A stretch of 64,000 nt of DNA from Latrodectus hesperus (GCA_037975125.1 CM075853.1:27471663-27535662), one strand, 5' to 3'; counted from the stretch's first letter, positions 25,978 to 40,800 are shown. Numbers and translations: made by a program. Notes: generated from the sequence alone by a model not told the origin.

Positions 25978-28900
25978 CTAAAAACGATAAAAGTGTCACG
26001 AAAGCAGCGTATTTAAAAGATTTATCCTATAATTATTATTATTATCAGAGATATCAATTTCAGATTGAATATAAAGATATATTAAAATTCTACAATTTTT
26101 TAAATCCAAATTCACCGAATGCAACTTCTCGATAACTTCACTCTCCAGACATTTAGGTCTTCAAGATATAGACACAATATTTAGAATCCAATATATTTTT
26201 ACACAGTTATATCATGTGATTCTCAAACATGGAAATCGATTATGAGATAAGATTTAGTAGAAAAAAATAAGATTTCCTTGGATTTTAAATTAAGATTTCC
26301 TTAATTTTAAAATTTACCAAACGAAATATAAACCTTTAATTTTTTAGGAAAATAAAAATATTTTGTTTATAAAAATATTTAAAAATTATAATATTTATTT
26401 TAATTTAAATTTCAATAGTAAATAAATATTTCTAAATATTTTAAAGTGTGATATTAGAAAGTTTTTCATTCTTAATAACAATGAAAATATCTTGTTAGTC
26501 AAAAAAATTTCTAAATGATATAAATAAGCTGTGATTATTGCGCGAATCTGCATAATGTATTTATTTTGATCATTATTTAAGTCATTTTGATGTCAACAAA
26601 TTTTTCATCAAAATTTGAATTTAAAGGACATATCAAAATTATACTGAGAAAAACATACAATCAGTTCCTTAATTAACTTTAAATTCTTTATAACTGTCGA
26701 TATTCCATCAGATATTATTTTATGTAATATGCTTACTAATTTCAAAAGAGTGATATTAAAATAATCTTGGCATCCTTGCAACTGTATACATAAACCATTT
26801 CTCGTTTTTAGAAAAACCAAATTTAAAACAATTAAAGAATTCTAATCATTATAAGTCAATTAAAATAATATATTATTATAATTTGTATGATTTGTAATCA
26901 TTTTGCTACATACCAAAACCCTCGCTGTTAATATTTCTTTAAATGCATATAAACTGTATAAAATTAAGGTTGAAACGTACGAATTGAATAATTTAGTTTC
27001 AAGATTTTAAATGAATACTAAATTACTCAGTATTTTATATTTTTAGCTTTACTGAAAAAATTTAAATAATATCACTGATTTAGAAATTTGCTTATTTGTT
27101 TTATCTTTTCTTACAATTTATTTTCATAACATTTATAGATTTAATCTGAATAAATTTGTATTCTGCCTCAGTTAAATAAAATTTTTATTATATTATGTGT
27201 AATATGTTTAGTAAAAATATTTTACAGTAAAGTAATTTAGAATTATATTCAAAAATAAATATAATCATATTATCACCAAATAATAAATATATTGTGCTTG
27301 TACAAAAAAGGATGATAACGCAATTTCTTGCAAAGATTTTTAAGTAAAAGAAGACACACAGCTTTATTTGGCATCCCATTCAACATTTAACACTGAAATT
27401 TTCAACTGACGCAATTTAGAACGGAAACACTTCAAATAAATTATATCTGATTATTAAAATCGGATATTCCGCAGCGCTACCAAAGAAATAAAATACAATG
27501 AGAATCGGTAATCAAGCTGTATTAAGACTGTTTTCAGTGCTAATATTCAATATTTCTTATGCTTTCGAAATCGATCTGAATTGAAATTTTGTTAAAGGCG
27601 TAATCAAACCTCCATTAAAACCAGCCTCTTGAAAACATCTGCTGAATTCCTTATTTGGAAAATCTTTCTTTGAAATTCCCTTTGTTGTGAAAATTTTTAT
27701 AAATTAAAGGAAAATTATTCGAAGTGGAAAGCCGCTTTTCTCTGCTTCAAACTCATTATGCGATGGATTTTCACTTATTCATCGCGGTTTGAAGCTCTTT
27801 AATTCTCAACTGGCGTAATTACTTTTGGGTATGAAATGAACTTAAAAAAAATAGCTACAGACATTATTCAGGAGGAATAATACTTTCAGTCACATGCACA
27901 TATTTCGACACATGCATGCTTAAATGTATGCATGAAAAATATTTCATAAATGATGATGTACAACTTTATTAACTATTCTCCTTATATAATCTAAAATATA
28001 TAATAAAAAAACTAAAAATGCTTTATTAGAATCTTCTGCAAATTGACAATTTTAGTTGTTATATTAATATAAAAATCCCATATATATATGTATATACAAA
28101 AAGCATTATGTTTCAGAAAATTAATGCCAAAAAATAATGACCAGTGTTTTCTAACACGCATTTGAAACTGATGTCAAATAAGGGAGAATCGGCATTTTAA
28201 ATATCTTCCATGCCAATCGTAATTTTTTCCAATCCAATAATATTATACACAAATCATATATTTTTTAAGCAATGCGAACTTTCTGTCAATAGTTGAAGTG
28301 TATTATTGACTAAAATTTGTAAACAATAACGTCTTGTTTTTCATTAATGACTCATGTTTCTAAATGAATCTCCAAACGACAACATTTATCGAAAGAAATA
28401 ACTCAGTTCTACTCCATGCAAGAGGTTGTAGTTTCTATAAATAAACCTCTAAAACCTTTTAATTTGAGGCTTTTGAGAGACATCAAAATATTCTCCAAAT
28501 GACAATGGTTGTTATTGAAAATTCATTTTATAATTTTTCTATCAATTATTTTTTTTGCACTGTGATTAAAATTTTCTAAAATATTTATAATTATTTCCTA
28601 AATTACCATTCTAAAGCTTATATATTTTATGGCTGTGAAAATTATTACCCTCATTTTGCGATCGACGGAATTCACTATAAAATAGTGAAGAATTTCAATG
28701 ATCAAATAATTTCAATACATAGCCTTCTTCAAGGTTCAAAAAGATCTTTAATCCGAAAACGACTGCCCAATAAGGACGTAGTCCCACTCATAACCATGAA
28801 GATATTTGACACCTAATCCCGTCAAATCCCTTTGAATTGATTGGACTTAATCATGGTATATGTTCCACATAGTCTGACCATCCTCTTCCAATGTAGCCTA

Positions 28901-29491
28901 AAATTTTGAAGATAAAGCAACACAACAAGTTCAATCTCGTAGTTGACTTACAATTCAAATTTACAATAGGAAATTTACAATATTGAGAACATTTGATGAA
29001 AAAGACAACTAGACAATTAAAATTATATTTGAATAAGTTATTGTAATTCAAGTGAGCTCTAATACCAAGCAACATTATTATAATCAATGAATCTGATAAT
29101 GATATTAATTGTAATATCAATAATGCGATAATCAATGATACTAATTTTTTGTCATGTCTCTGACACCACTATAAAAATACAAGTTTATTATCATTTAGAA
29201 GTGCTACCATTTATAATTATATAAATGATAACACTCATACTATATGTGTAAATATAAATCCTTGTGCTAGAAGTAAGTATTTATTTTAAAGAATCAAACT
29301 TAATTATTATTCATATTTATATGATTTTCAATCATATGTTCAAACATTTTACTTAAAATAAGGAATTTAAATTATATCAATTATTGTTTTATAACCTCCA
29401 AAAAGAGGAAATAATTTGCTTACTAGCAGAATAAGTTTTATCGAAGAGAAGAAAATAATTTACTCTAAATTTCGATTACTATTTTAATGCA

Positions 29492-29554
29492 ATCATTATA
29501 TTTTTCAAAACAGACCTAAATTAACTCATGGTCTGTTTTGAAGAATATAATGAT
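29492..29554. repeat. 24-bp inverted repeat with 15-nt loop
   Basis: The left arm 29492-29515 and right arm 29531-29554 pair at 23 of 24 positions; the core is ttcaaaacagac/gtctgttttgaa. The loop is ctaaattaactcatg. A stem of this size could be a MITE relic or a precursor-like RNA hairpin; nothing in the sequence decides. Confidence 0.88.
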
Positions 29555-32084
29555 AAAAATTGAATAAAAAAGTGTTATAATAAATAATAAAGTATAATGA
29601 GTTACAAGAGACCTGTCATTTAAAATAATATGTATTAAATTTAAATATGTGAAGTGCAATTTTTTTATCATAGCAATTTTAAAAATTATTTTAATAAATT
29701 TTCGTTTAAATTCAGCTATATAACACATTTCAAAAGAATTTTTAAATTAAAATTTTTTATAAGAACTATTTTCTCAGTTCATAAATATTTATGGCGTAAA
29801 ACATTCAATTCAAAAATATTTTCTTTTTATATTGATTATGAATTCAGTTGGAGATTTGAATATGCAATTTCGGAAATCTCATTAAATTTTAAATATATCT
29901 GCTAAAACCTAACTGGTGACCAGATAAGGAAAAATAAAGAGCTCAATTAACTGAAAATAAAAAACTAGATTTATAATTTTGATCTCTTTATTTTAAATTT
30001 TTGTTTTAATCATTCCAGTTTAAATTTGTATAAGTGATGAATATATTTAAAAGCCTGATGATACCAAGAAATGAAACCTTTTCACTAAGCATATTCAACA
30101 CATTTGTATTTGTCATTTAAGTAATTGCATTTGTATAATCTGAAATATCAATGAGTTATTATTATTATTTTTTTTGAAAACTGCATTGTTTATTGCTTAG
30201 AAATTATAACTTTTCCATGAATCAACTTTCTCGTATAATGAAATTTTTTAAGAATTCGTTACATTCTATTCCTTTTTAGAGCCATTTTGATGAAAATAAT
30301 ACATTTTATAATTTCCATCTAATTTCTATAATTAGGTGACATGAAATGTCATCCGAAGCTTTAAATATAAGAAACTAAATTTGTCGATGCCGTGGGACAT
30401 TTTCGCAATATTTTTTTGTACTTAAAAAGTATTCAACCGCTGCTTTCTAATTAGCCCAAATAATAATTGAGAGGCTGTCGTCTCTGTATGTAGATAAAAA
30501 TTAATCGCGATGAGTACCATCATCAGACAGCTGAGAAAATTCGAGTGATGATTCTTTCCAATGGAAAAGAATGAAAGCAAACTCTATTGTCTCGCTAATG
30601 ACACAAAGGGAAAAATGCTTTCTGCAGACAAAACGATCCCACTTGGGATTTTAAGAGGAAATACAACTTAAATTAACACCGAAAAAACATCTTCTGAAGA
30701 TAAATATCACACGCATTTCAATTTAACAATTAATTGTCCTCCCTAAAGTGGGAAAATTACAGAATTTGAAGTGTGAGGACACATAGAAATGAGGTCTCTG
30801 TTTTTAGGAAAAAGAACATAAATGGATAATTATAAGCAGACGCACAATGGGCAATATTTTGACACAAACTGTTGTGGTGGGAATTGGTGTTATAAATGAT
30901 GGTTGTTAACATAACCATGACATGTAATAATTATCATGTAAGCTGATGGGTTTTGTTACCAATAAAGCTATGAAGTCATTTGTACAAATTTGATACTTTT
31001 TGCTCTGACTTGAGTTCAGATGAATTCATATATTAATCCGTATGTTTTAAAATAGTGAGTAAAAATAATAGTAACTACTCTGATTAATTAAATTTTTAAT
31101 AACACTATTCCAGCATATATTTCAGCACAAAACAAATATAACTGTATTTATAATATCTAATCAACCTCTTCCAATAAAATCATATTAACTGTAGAAGATT
31201 ATAGAGTTGAATAAATTAAGGAAAATGGATGTATTGAATTAAGAATTTGATAAGGCTTAAAAAAATTAGTTTAAAATATGAACTCTTGGTAATATAACAT
31301 TATTTAAATATATTCATTTGTAAAACGAGAACATGAATTCTTTTCTGGTTTTCTTTCAAAATACTTTAAAAAAATAAAATGACGTGGTAAAAAAAGAGTT
31401 TTTTTTTATTTCCTAAAATTAATGTTTATTATTAAAGGAAATTTTTTTTAACTTTATTTCTTTTGAAGAAAAATTTGCTATCGATACTGATAGATTGTGT
31501 AGTTCATTATTTTATTAATGAGTAATCAATAAAAAAACCATAAATAAAAAAGAATTAATGAAATTACTTATTTTTAGAGAAACATCTGTGACATACTTAG
31601 TGATAAATGTGTAGTATGTTTAAGTATCAGTAAAAAGAACTTACAAAGAAAAATATTATTATGTTTAAAATTTTGATGTTTAGCTAAAATGATTTCCAAA
31701 AATGAAAAAAAGTATTAAATGGAAGTTCAAAATTTATACAATTATGAAAGAGACATATCTATAATGATTCATCAAATCTTAGAAATGAAGAGTTTGAGAT
31801 TCGATTTAGCCATCATTAAGCAATTTTAGATTGATAGTATATTTATACTTTCAAAGCATGCAATTTAAAGTTGAATACTGAGCTTTTCAGGTTTCCTACT
31901 TTATTCCAGAAATATATCTAATTCTTTTGAAAAATTCCACCTAGAGAGTATTGGAAATTATTTATCCGTTTGAAGTATTAAATTACAACAACTTTTTGTT
32001 TATAATAAATAACTCAATATTTATTGAAATGTAAGTGGTTATTAAAATAATGGAAAAAAAGCACCTTAGAATTCACATAAGAAA

Positions 32085-32397
32085 TCCTTTATTAGTATGG
32101 TTTAGTACTGTCGTTGTCAAGTAAAACAGCATTGGTTCATTTAGGATTCAATTTATACAAGTGTTGAATAATGTTCAGAGGAATACTGTGTACCATTCTT
32201 GATGGAGACATTGTAAAGATTCTGGGTTTATTCGTTGCTCAATGGTCAACTTTTACGAGAACTTATTAAACAGGGGCCTACGGTTTCAAAAGGATTCTGA
32301 ACCACTACAAATAACCATTCCCAAGGTGGGATTTGAATCCACGAACTGTTGAAAAGAAGGCAAGTGCGCTAAGCATTCGGCTGCCAGCTCGGCGTAA
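32085..32397 (-). mobile_element. tRNA-derived SINE, family B (copy 1)
   Basis: On the minus strand the head near 32395 reads ctggcagccgaatgcttagc (A-box region) and then ggattcaaatccca (B box). The body begins accttggg...gtagtggttcagaatcc, which matches the copy at 57550-57780, and its gttc-gaatcc core matches the copy at 34080-34258. The 3' boundary is estimated from where similarity and composition fade. Confidence 0.75.
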
Positions 32398-34079
32398 AAG
32401 TTCTGGGATATATATAATTATTCGGGTCTTAAAATAGATTAATAAGCATATTTATTTATTCTCAACTGTGTCCAAGTAATGTTTCTAACTTTAATTTATT
32501 AAATAATATTTCTGTTTTTGACAAATTCCCATATAACGCTCAGATTAGAGTTTAATTTTTACACGATTGAACATATTTTCCATAAATCTCTTGAACTGAA
32601 ATGGAGAAAATGATCATAAAAGATCAACTGAATGGATACAGCTTCTACTTAATTTACTTACAACCATAAACTAAAATACTAAAAATATAGATGTGTGTTT
32701 TTACTTTTGTATTGTCAAAATTTTACAATAAAATATTTCACAAAATTTTAAAGAGAAACACATGATGTATCAATACCGAAACTAAGAACCATGCCAAGAA
32801 TCAAGTATCACGTTGTCAAACAAATTACATAGAAGAAGAGTAACTAAATGAATACATAATTCAAATAAAGTTAAAAATTCCATTAGTCCATTGCAGAATG
32901 AAATTATAACAGTGAATTTCCCAATAGAACAACGGGTAACATATCAAGTTATATTTGCTTAGTTGTACTCTTGTATTTTCAAACCTTGGAGGCAAATAAG
33001 ATTTCCACTGACAATTGATTTCTGCACACAAACATCATTAGATTAAAATTAAAATAATTTAAATTGAATCACAGAATAAATGAGTTAATTTGAATTTCTA
33101 TATAATTGTTCTATATAATTAGCATACATATTTTCTCGGTTATTAAATTTCTTAATAAGATAATTTCGTTTGTAATTGATGAAATTTCATGAAAGGACAG
33201 AAAATTGATTGAGTTTACATTGAAAATATTCCAACATCTTAAAGAAAAGTATTATTGTATTTTTAGAATCTTGCTCTTTTAGAATAAACTTCTGTAGACA
33301 GATATCTGTACCAAATTATAATCATTTAAAAGCTAATCATTTATATATCACTTCCCTTTATGAATTCAAATCTCTTTCAATATGATTATCATTTAGCAGT
33401 GAATTTAAAAAGAGAATATAATTTAGAGAAAATGTTTCTCTGGAATACTTAAACTCCACTTTCATTTAAAAAGTGCACAATATATTTCTGAAACATTTTA
33501 TTAGTTTCCAGCAAATTATGGCTGCCCAAGTAATCTACACTGTTTGATATAGAAAAACGAAGCGCGTTGAAAAATAAGAGCATCAACTCTTTGTTACTGA
33601 TATTAATGTCCCTTGATGGTACTCAAAAATCAATTTGTCATTAAAACTTGTGACGTGGAAAGAGAATTAAAAATTTTCCCTACGAGAGAAAACTTTAAAA
33701 AACAGTAATTAACGGAAAGTGGCGAAAGAATATATTGAAAAGAAAATAAGTAAAACAGAATAAAAATGGGAGCTAGTTAGCAAATTCTTAGCTAATTAGA
33801 ATGTCGATTATATCCTTAAAACTATAGAAGAAAATTCGAAATATAAGTTATTATTTCGAAGATATTAACAGAGCATTATCGCTGTATAGCGTACTAAATT
33901 TCAAGGAAATTGTTCATTGTATAACATACTTACCTTGTAAAGTTTTGAGTAAATTTAATAAATATTTTTAAAAATTTAAAAGAATGTAAATATATAATGA
34001 TCTGATTGAAAATGTAATTGATATTATACAAAAAATGAGATTAGTGATATTTTAAGGAATATTTAGATTAGGAATATTT

Positions 34080-34258
34080 TTGACATTTTGGTTTGGTTTG
34101 CTATTTTTGCCCATGAGCATTAATTAGACTGGAGCTTACATTTAAAAGTGGATTCCGAACTTCTGCAAGCATGCAAACTCAGAGAGTGGGTATCGAGTCT
34201 ATGAATTGTTAAACCAAAGGCCAGAGGGATAATTATTCGGTTGTTAGGTCAGTTTTTG
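34080..34258 (-). mobile_element. tRNA-derived SINE, family B (copy 2, degenerate)
   Basis: The minus-strand head (aactgacctaacaaccgaat) and a B-box-like gactcgatacc are followed by gttcggaatcc and a body similar to the copies near 32.2 and 57.7 kb. It is more diverged and shorter than copy 1. Confidence 0.6.
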
Positions 34259-35330
34259 CCGCATTGGAAATATTTTTGAAGAAGTAATATCATACATCTT
34301 TATCATCACCAAATTAAGAGGCAAATGCCAGTAGTTTAAATATTCTCATATTAGTTATTAGACAATAAATTTGAAAAGGGTGATAAAATTCCTCATATTT
34401 CCATCATAAATTTAAAATACCAGATAAGAAATCAAGTTATTATTTTCTATGAAACTATGCTAATTATTAGGGTTATAACCAACATATTAAGCAGTAATGC
34501 AATGGATATAGAATCAAAAACTGTTTAGCGAATTCATTACAATGCCGTTTAGGACTACCTTAAATTTTCTTTTTCAATTAAGAATATTTTTGCAGCACTT
34601 CACCTTAAAAATATAACTTTAACAACAAGAATGTTAAAATTCAGACTTTGAAATAAAGGAAATAATCCTGAGAAAACCAACAGCATTATAGAAAAATAAA
34701 AAAAAGAAAAGTATACAGTAACACTTCTTAAGAACTTTTCTAGAGAAAAGTAAGCAGTGCTTGCCTAACTTCTAAATTAAATACAAAAGTAGAAATTCAA
34801 AGAAAGAAAGAATGCAGCAAAAAACCATTCTTATAAAAATCTACTCAAAACAAATTTAAAACTCGAAAACTATCGCAGGTAAAAAAAGCATGTTTTAGCA
34901 TAAGTAATATAACAACAAATTACTTCTTCAGCAAACCAAGTACTCCACTAGCTACGCTATTACAAAGCCGTCAGAAAAATAAGGGTTCCCAGAAATTAGC
35001 TTTTTACTTTTCATAAACAGCTTCTACTTTTGGCAGATGGACTTTTCTATGTGCAAGTGAGGAACTGTTTTTCCCTTTATTCTTCCCTTTTTTCCTTTTG
35101 CAATTACCTTTAATCACTGTTATATTCTTCCAGGAGTCTATTTCTAAGGAACATTTATGTGAGAAGTTCTGCAGTTAAGGTGCCAAATTCCGCTCTTTTT
35201 CCCTTTTTAATGTCCTTTCAACTTTTCTCTTTTTGAGCAAGAAACACCCAGAAGCGAATGTTCTCAGCTCGAGAATATTGCTGATGAGAGTTGAAAAATA
35301 GTCATCTTTTAGCATTGCAAACATAAAGTT

Positions 35331-35410
35331 CTTCCTCTTCATTTGCAACAATTAGAATAAAATGCAGCTTGCGCTTTATTTTATTCTAATTGTTGCAAAT
35401 GAAGAAGGAG
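35331..35410. repeat. ~32-bp inverted repeat with 16-nt loop
   Basis: Arms 35331-35362 and 35379-35410 are reverse complements. The innermost 24 bases are perfectly paired (core gcaacaattagaataaaa); a few mismatches occur in the outer c/t-rich part. The loop is tgcagcttgcgcttta. No coding capacity. Confidence 0.9.
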
Positions 35411-36438
35411 AATTTCTTATAAATACAGCCCAACTGAATTTTCTTGAACTTCTTGTATTGTTGAAGAATATCAGCTTTGCTTTATTTATTTATTTAAGAA
35501 AATATAATCTTTCATAAATATCTGCAATTACTTTATAATAATAGGATTTACATTTTGCGGTAAATTCATACCATTTTCTTTACTTAACTGCTTTATTAGA
35601 TAGAGGACAATGCAATATTATTATAGTTTATAAACTTGGCTTATTTTAATAGCGGGTATTTTTATAAAACGATTAATAATGTTCTTTTTATTTGCTAAAT
35701 AATATATCTGAATTCAACAAAAATCATTAGATTTGAAAATATTGGATTTTACTTCACTAGCAAGAGATATGTTTGATTGCATATAAATTTTGTATTTTTA
35801 AATTATTAAATTTTTACAAAATTTAAAAATTTTATGTACATAATATACAATTATTTAAATGATTTTGTAATGATCAATTAAATTATAATATGTAATTACC
35901 TAAATAGCAGAAACAAAAAATATAATAAAACCTACTCGTATTAATTATATTACAAAAGAATTTCTACAAATATTTCTTCTAATCAATCTTTTCTCATACC
36001 TGAGTAAAAATCTTACACTTTCAATCTATTATACTTTCCATATTTTAATTGAAATGCTTATGGCATGCGTAAACAGTCACGTATAAAAAAGTTAAAAATA
36101 TTTATATATGAAATTAAATTTTCTTTCTCTGTCAATAACAAATATATTTTCAAAATTATTGGTTATTTCTATCATTATCGGGATTGTTTTCAAAGTGAGA
36201 ATGATACTGAAGAGGAAGATATAATGTATTGATTGATTGATTGGACACATTGTATTAATTAGGTATTGAATATTGAGATTATTATATTTATTATTCTGTT
36301 GTCTGTCATTTTACAGTCACTTTTTAACAGGAAAGCAGAACATTCCAATTAATGTGGACTTCAAATACTGCAAGCAACCAGCGCGTAATAAATAATTAAC
36401 ATCCTAAAGCAGCTCATTGGTACTTAAAATTCATTGTG

Positions 36439-36542
<104 letters not shown>

Positions 36543-39165
36543 GGGGAAAGCTCCTCATAGAGTTTTATTTACATGTCACAACAGAACTAACCTAGAAAAT
36601 TTCTAGAAACCTACCTTAAGACGTGGGCTTACATAAAATAAAAACTGTGCTCACTTCCTGCTGGTTAACAGTTGTTAAAATCTAATTTCTGAACTCTCAT
36701 CGAAGAGCGCGTGCCCTATCTCTGAATTCACTTGAAACTTTACTTAATACATAAAAATTTTTATATAAGTTAATACCATAAAATATAATTAAAATATAAG
36801 TGTTGAATAATATTTTTTACAATTATAGCAGATGAATTACCAATAAACTTAAAAAAACGTAACATAACTTTATTTTAGATTAATATTTTACAAGAAAACA
36901 ATAAATTATGTAACACAATAGATGTAAATCATGCATTTTACAGATAATAATATGAATGATGATAACTATACGTTATATAATATTCTAAATACATTTATTT
37001 ATATAAAATGTGGTGTATATTGATTAAGGAGTAATTCTGTAAAACTAAGAATGAAAAGTACCTTTAAAATAATATGTAAGGAATAGTAATAGTTCTTTAT
37101 ATTTAGTTAATAGAATAAGAACTTTTAAGTTAGTAAAATTGAATAAAATAAATGAAACTGTCTCCATTGTATTGGTCTTAAAATTTCTAATTTAGAAACG
37201 TTTCATGTTTAACAAATAAGAATGTCTCCCAATGATGCAATAAAAAGTTAGTTTTGCAATTTAAAACTTTTCAAAATTAGAAAGCATTTAAATAATTATT
37301 TTTAGTTTTTCATAATTTTTATCTTGGTACTTTTATTTTAATATGATAGCTTTTATGAAACAAAATAAACCCTAAATAGCTTGCTGAGAGATTTTAAATT
37401 GAAATATAAATGAATGTCTGTTAAAATTTAACTCTTAAAATATTTTAGACTTCTACGAATATCTTTAAGTAAATGAAAATTACTGCATTTATATACGGTT
37501 ATATATTAAATAAATATTATTGATGATCTTCGGAAATGTCTTCTATAACTGCATTTATATATTTTTCTATATTACTCTAATCCGTACACCACGAAAAGTA
37601 AAAGATTATTCGCCTGTGAATGATTTTGGAAATATTTTCAGAGCCTTTTATTATTCTAAGAGAAGTGAACTGGTTTATTCTCTCTTAACTAATATACTAT
37701 ACTATCCCATTAATAGTTATTTTTGATTTGTCACTGAATTAGTTAAGTGTAGAAAAAATCACTTAAATAGTTTATGTAAGAGAAATTTCATACTGGATTT
37801 TAATGAATTTTATCAAACAAAGATTTTAATGGAAGGTATACTAACTTTGATTTACATTATAAAATGTTTTCGTTTCTAAATTATTATTTAATTTATTATT
37901 TGTTGCCGATAGCATTTTTAATTCAATGAGTTTAAATTATTTTGTTAAAAGCATGAGTCTCAAATGATAAGAGAGATACGAGATATAAATCTGTGAATGA
38001 TTCAATCACAAATATTTAAGAACTACTTTCTAAATTTTTCACTCTATTACTTGTATTTTACATACAATAAATATGAATATAATATATAAGAATGAATAAT
38101 CAAAAATTGATTGTTTTTAGAAAGATTGTGATTAAGAACAATATTCGATGAACTCCTCTCATCCCAGAGATATTACGGGAAAATACTACTTGCCTCTAAA
38201 TTTTACTGCCTTTTGATACAGCCATTTGTTTACGGAGGATTTCATGACAGAGAATTTCAAGTTGAAATTTTAATTTCTATAGCGTAGGGCATTCTTCTAA
38301 CAACTAGGACTGAATGCAATTTGGGTTAGAAAATTATTGACTACTTGTAATAAACAGTAATCTCTCACTAATTCATACCTGGCGTCTTTATGTGAAAATT
38401 AGATTTATGATTAGATTAGATTTTACTATTACAAAAGAAAATTAGATTATTTTACTAATACACTAAAGTTAATACTTTTAGCTCTAGTGCATAGTGAGAC
38501 TTTTCAATGTAATTAGTAATTGTGTCTGGCAGAAATAGGAAAAGTCATTTTCCTGTATAGCAATTGTTCCTGTTCATAAAAATATTCTATTAACTAGTAA
38601 GGGTGTCTGAAGGCTATAATATACAAAAATATACATCATTTCTGTTTCGATTTTTTTAAAATTTGTGGTTAATGATTAGGAAATAGGTATCAATTTGAAA
38701 TTAAATATCATTCTAATTTACATATTTCTCAGCTAGTCAACTACATGATTATGAGATGTCTAATGTATTAAAAAATATAGAGAAACTGTGTAAATATTTC
38801 CTATGATTAAGCATATAATGGAATAGGAAAAGAAATTTAACAATGCTCAACAGTTTGCTTCAGGCTAATCAATGCAAAATTTCAATGAAATGAATTCAAA
38901 CTATTAAGTGGTTTTGTAAACTATAGGAAATATTTACTCTTGAACAGCATATACACAATTATTTTTTAAAAAAAGATTCCTCTTCCAAATTAAGAGCTAA
39001 GAAAAACAATTAAAATTTGTATTTTTTGTATTGATGTATCGCATTATTAGATATTGGATACGTTATAAATAAAGTTGTTAACCTTTTAATATCCAAAACG
39101 TATAAATCGTAATTTTGTACTTCCATTTCAAATCACAAAAAAATATGATTGTAAATGAGACTCAC

Positions 39166-39432
39166 AATTGACAATAAGCTCTCTCCTGAGGGACCTCTCT
39201 CCCCAGCCGGCGGAGTTCTCTCCTTCACACGAGTAGATTCCGGAAGAGTTCCTCGTCACCCCCACCCACACAATCTCCCGCTCTGTTGTTTCATGAAGCA
39301 TTTCGTCCTCCTTGAACCATCGAACTCTGAGGAGGTTCTGGGGGTTGCCCTCCAAGAGGTCGCAGAACAGGGAGATGCTGCTCCCCTCTTTCACATCTTC
39401 TGGGACTATGGTCGCTTCCACGGTGGGAGGAA
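39166..39432 (-). CDS. Ig-domain exon 2
   Basis: This 267-nt exon encodes a full Ig domain between acceptor ttttttacag and donor GTGAGT (39165-39160). Both ends are phase 1. The first residue is split and would be Val in a V-P-P linker. Ig landmarks are C24 (SLFC), W39 (RVRW) and the S64-G-I-Y67-S-C69 motif. One sequon is visible at N62 (NSS). After the second Cys comes ENSAGWGERS, the usual F-G turn with N-x-A-G. The exon is distinctly GC-richer than the surrounding intron. The segment EGNPQNLLRVRW is what most suggests the Echinoid/Fred family to me; this is recalled resemblance, not a search result. A plus-strand open frame over the same bases (39155-39577) is a shadow. Confidence 0.9.
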
Positions 39433-40504
39433 CTGTAAAAAAGACAAATGCATTACACTGAATACACACGCAATTACAAAAAATTTATTTTCATTATTAC
39501 AATTATATTCACGAATTATGATAAAACCTGCCCATAAAATGTTTTCTAATATATTGTTCAAATATTTTACTCGATAATTCTAATACGATAAGATCGTTCA
39601 CAGGAAATCATATTACAGGGAAATGTCGATTCATAGAAAGATTGAAAAAAGTTGTATTGGTTGAAAAAGCTATTAAAATCTGGTTCAGAAGATTTAGAAT
39701 TAATTAAGAATATTTCCAATAGAGGTCACTCTTCACAAACTGATGTTAGGATGTGTGGTAAGTTTTCCTTCCCAAGCAACCTTACATCAAAACATTCAAT
39801 CACAGAAAATTTTTTTAACTTATTTTACTGAATATGATAACTTTGTTTTGGTATCTAAAGATGTATAAGCATTATTAGTTTTACATTGTTGTAGGAAAAA
39901 ATACACACTTTGATGCATTTTAACTTTTTTGTGAAAAGCAATATTAAATAGTTACGTTAAAACAGATCTTATTTAGCCCAAATAATGCCAACTCAATTCA
40001 AATTTAAATCAAGTAAAAGAATATCAAGGAAAAATTTGATTTAAATATGATGGGAAAACTATTAACTGATAAATTTACTAACAGGTTTTTAACAAAATAA
40101 CTGAACAATTAAATATCACTTTAAAAGTGTTGCTCAAAATCAAACTGTATTTTTTGAATATTCATTTCAAATGAATTATGAAATTTAATGGTCATAAAAT
40201 TAATAATCATAGTGATTAGGAAAACTATGGTAAATATTTATAAATTAAATTAATAATGTTTTGAATATTTAGTTCAAATGTGAGTCGTGATGTTTATGTA
40301 AAAAACATATGAAATTTAATGATCAGAGAACTAATAATCCTATCGATATTGAAAAAGTAAGTTCATCTTTTTATACATTAAATAAACGTCTAAAATAAGG
40401 TGAAGAAAATTTATAATGGAAGATCTCACGGAAAAATTAGATTAAAGCTGTTGTTATTGCTTATGACACTTGGACAAATTAAGTTCGTTATGCCGTTTGT
40501 TATG

Positions 40505-40800
40505 TGCATTTAAGTCAGTAGGTGCGTCTTTCGTTTTACCAGGGCACCATGAAAGTGAAAGTACGATTTTGCTATAAACTCCTCCAATAGAGGGCACCAC
40601 CAGAGTATACACTCTTTCAATTTTTACATTGATCTGGAAGGGGAGGAAATTTTCTCCAGACCATTACAGGACATTCGATTCCACAGATTTAACGAGCACG
40701 TATATCGCTTGTATTCGGTGGTATTTTGTGGCATTAGAAATCGAAACCTGCCTTCCAGACGGAAGGCCGGTGTCCTAACCACTAGGTTACCACACCCTCT
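40505..40800 (-). mobile_element. tRNA-derived SINE, family C (well preserved)
   Basis: On the minus strand the element opens with gtggtaacctagtggttagg (A box) and carries a B box ggtttcgatttc about 35 bases on, both close to tRNA consensus. A ~230-bp GC-richer body follows, including tctggtggtgccctctattg. The head is the least decayed of the SINEs here, which suggests a younger insertion. Its body shows no obvious similarity to families A, B or D. Confidence 0.8.

Noticed and set aside
28700..28960. Possible transposon coding fragment on the minus strand
   Set aside because: Short coding-like stretches occur in different frames with stops; no family could be named and the signal is too weak.
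33900..33965. Minus-strand consensus donor (AGGTAAGT) near 33930
   Set aside because: The upstream sequence is AT-rich without Ig landmarks or a useful open frame, so no exon is called.
39155..39577. 140-codon plus-strand frame
   Set aside because: It is the antisense shadow of Ig exon 2, which has correct splice sites and Ig landmarks on the minus strand.
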